From positions 1 through 6,870 of the forward strand of contig JAEXGM010000064.1 in NCBI GenBank assembly GCA_023450835.1: DNA of 6,870 nt. The letters run 5' to 3'. Below, piece by piece: positions 6,852 to 6,870 of this stretch; the stretch's first letter is position 1, and each line of letters starts with the position of its first letter. Under the pieces are notes generated by a model, which saw nothing but the letters and a program-made list of their open reading frames with translations, did not search any database and had not been told where the DNA came from. Source of the stretch: Bacillota bacterium (GTDB lineage Bacteria > Bacillota > Clostridia > Lachnospirales > Lachnospiraceae). Made by a program: the position numbers and the translations under genes.

Positions 6852-6868
6852 TTAAGGATTCTTAAGGA
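6852..6868. repeat. Tandem TTAAGGA direct repeat upstream of the -35
   Basis: TTAAGGA occurs at 6852-6858 and again at 6862-6868, ten bases apart start to start, so both copies face the same side of the helix. The block lies six bases upstream of the proposed -35. Direct repeats with about one helical turn between them are the usual layout of OmpR-family response-regulator sites. The second copy reaches almost to the window edge, so further copies may lie outside. The repeats are seen directly; a regulatory role is inference. Confidence 0.4.
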
Positions 6869-6870
6869 AG

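Overview
The window holds one operon that reads entirely on the minus strand, from a promoter near its right edge (about 6817-6845) to its left edge, where the last gene is cut off. It encodes assembly, modification and export of a phosphate-containing surface polymer of the wall teichoic acid or capsule type. The DNA is visibly AT-rich and Shine-Dalgarno sites are strong (GGAGG types). A TagF-type polymerase sits with a TagGH-type ABC exporter. A ferredoxin/FrhB-type module is fused to a pyruvyltransferase, an arrangement typical of strict anaerobes. Together these suggest an anaerobic Firmicute, most likely a Lachnospiraceae-like clostridium. That placement is inference, not a database result.

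Layout in transcription order: (1) promoter and short leader, 6777-6870, with a repeated TTAAGGA element upstream of the -35. (2) 3834-6776, a 980-residue protein with an N-terminal family-2 glycosyltransferase, a CDP-glycerol glycerophosphotransferase (TagF-like) core and an unassigned C-terminal domain. (3) 1609-3834, a 741-residue fusion of polysaccharide pyruvyl transferase, a two-cluster ferredoxin segment and an FrhB/FdhB-like domain; it starts with GTG and overlaps the previous stop by one base. (4) 806-1606, an ABC-2 permease that starts with TTG two bases after the previous stop. (5) 720-805, an 86-base spacer with two stem-loops. (6) 1-719, the matching ABC ATPase, complete at its start (239 whole codons) but truncated by the window edge.

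Inferred division of labour: the first protein adds a sugar and glycerol-phosphate (or a related polyol phosphate) to a lipid-linked carrier. The second modifies the glycan with pyruvate and probably carries out an unidentified redox step. The permease/ATPase pair then flips the product across the membrane. No precursor genes (CDP-glycerol synthesis, linkage-unit synthesis, ligase) are in the window.

The most interesting points are the redox module fused to the pyruvyltransferase, the structured spacer that separates the two transporter subunits, the unassigned C-terminal domain of the polymerase, the periodic repeat at the promoter, and an abrupt change in leucine codon choice inside the ATPase gene. 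There are no RNA genes, CRISPR arrays, insertion sequences or prophage signs.
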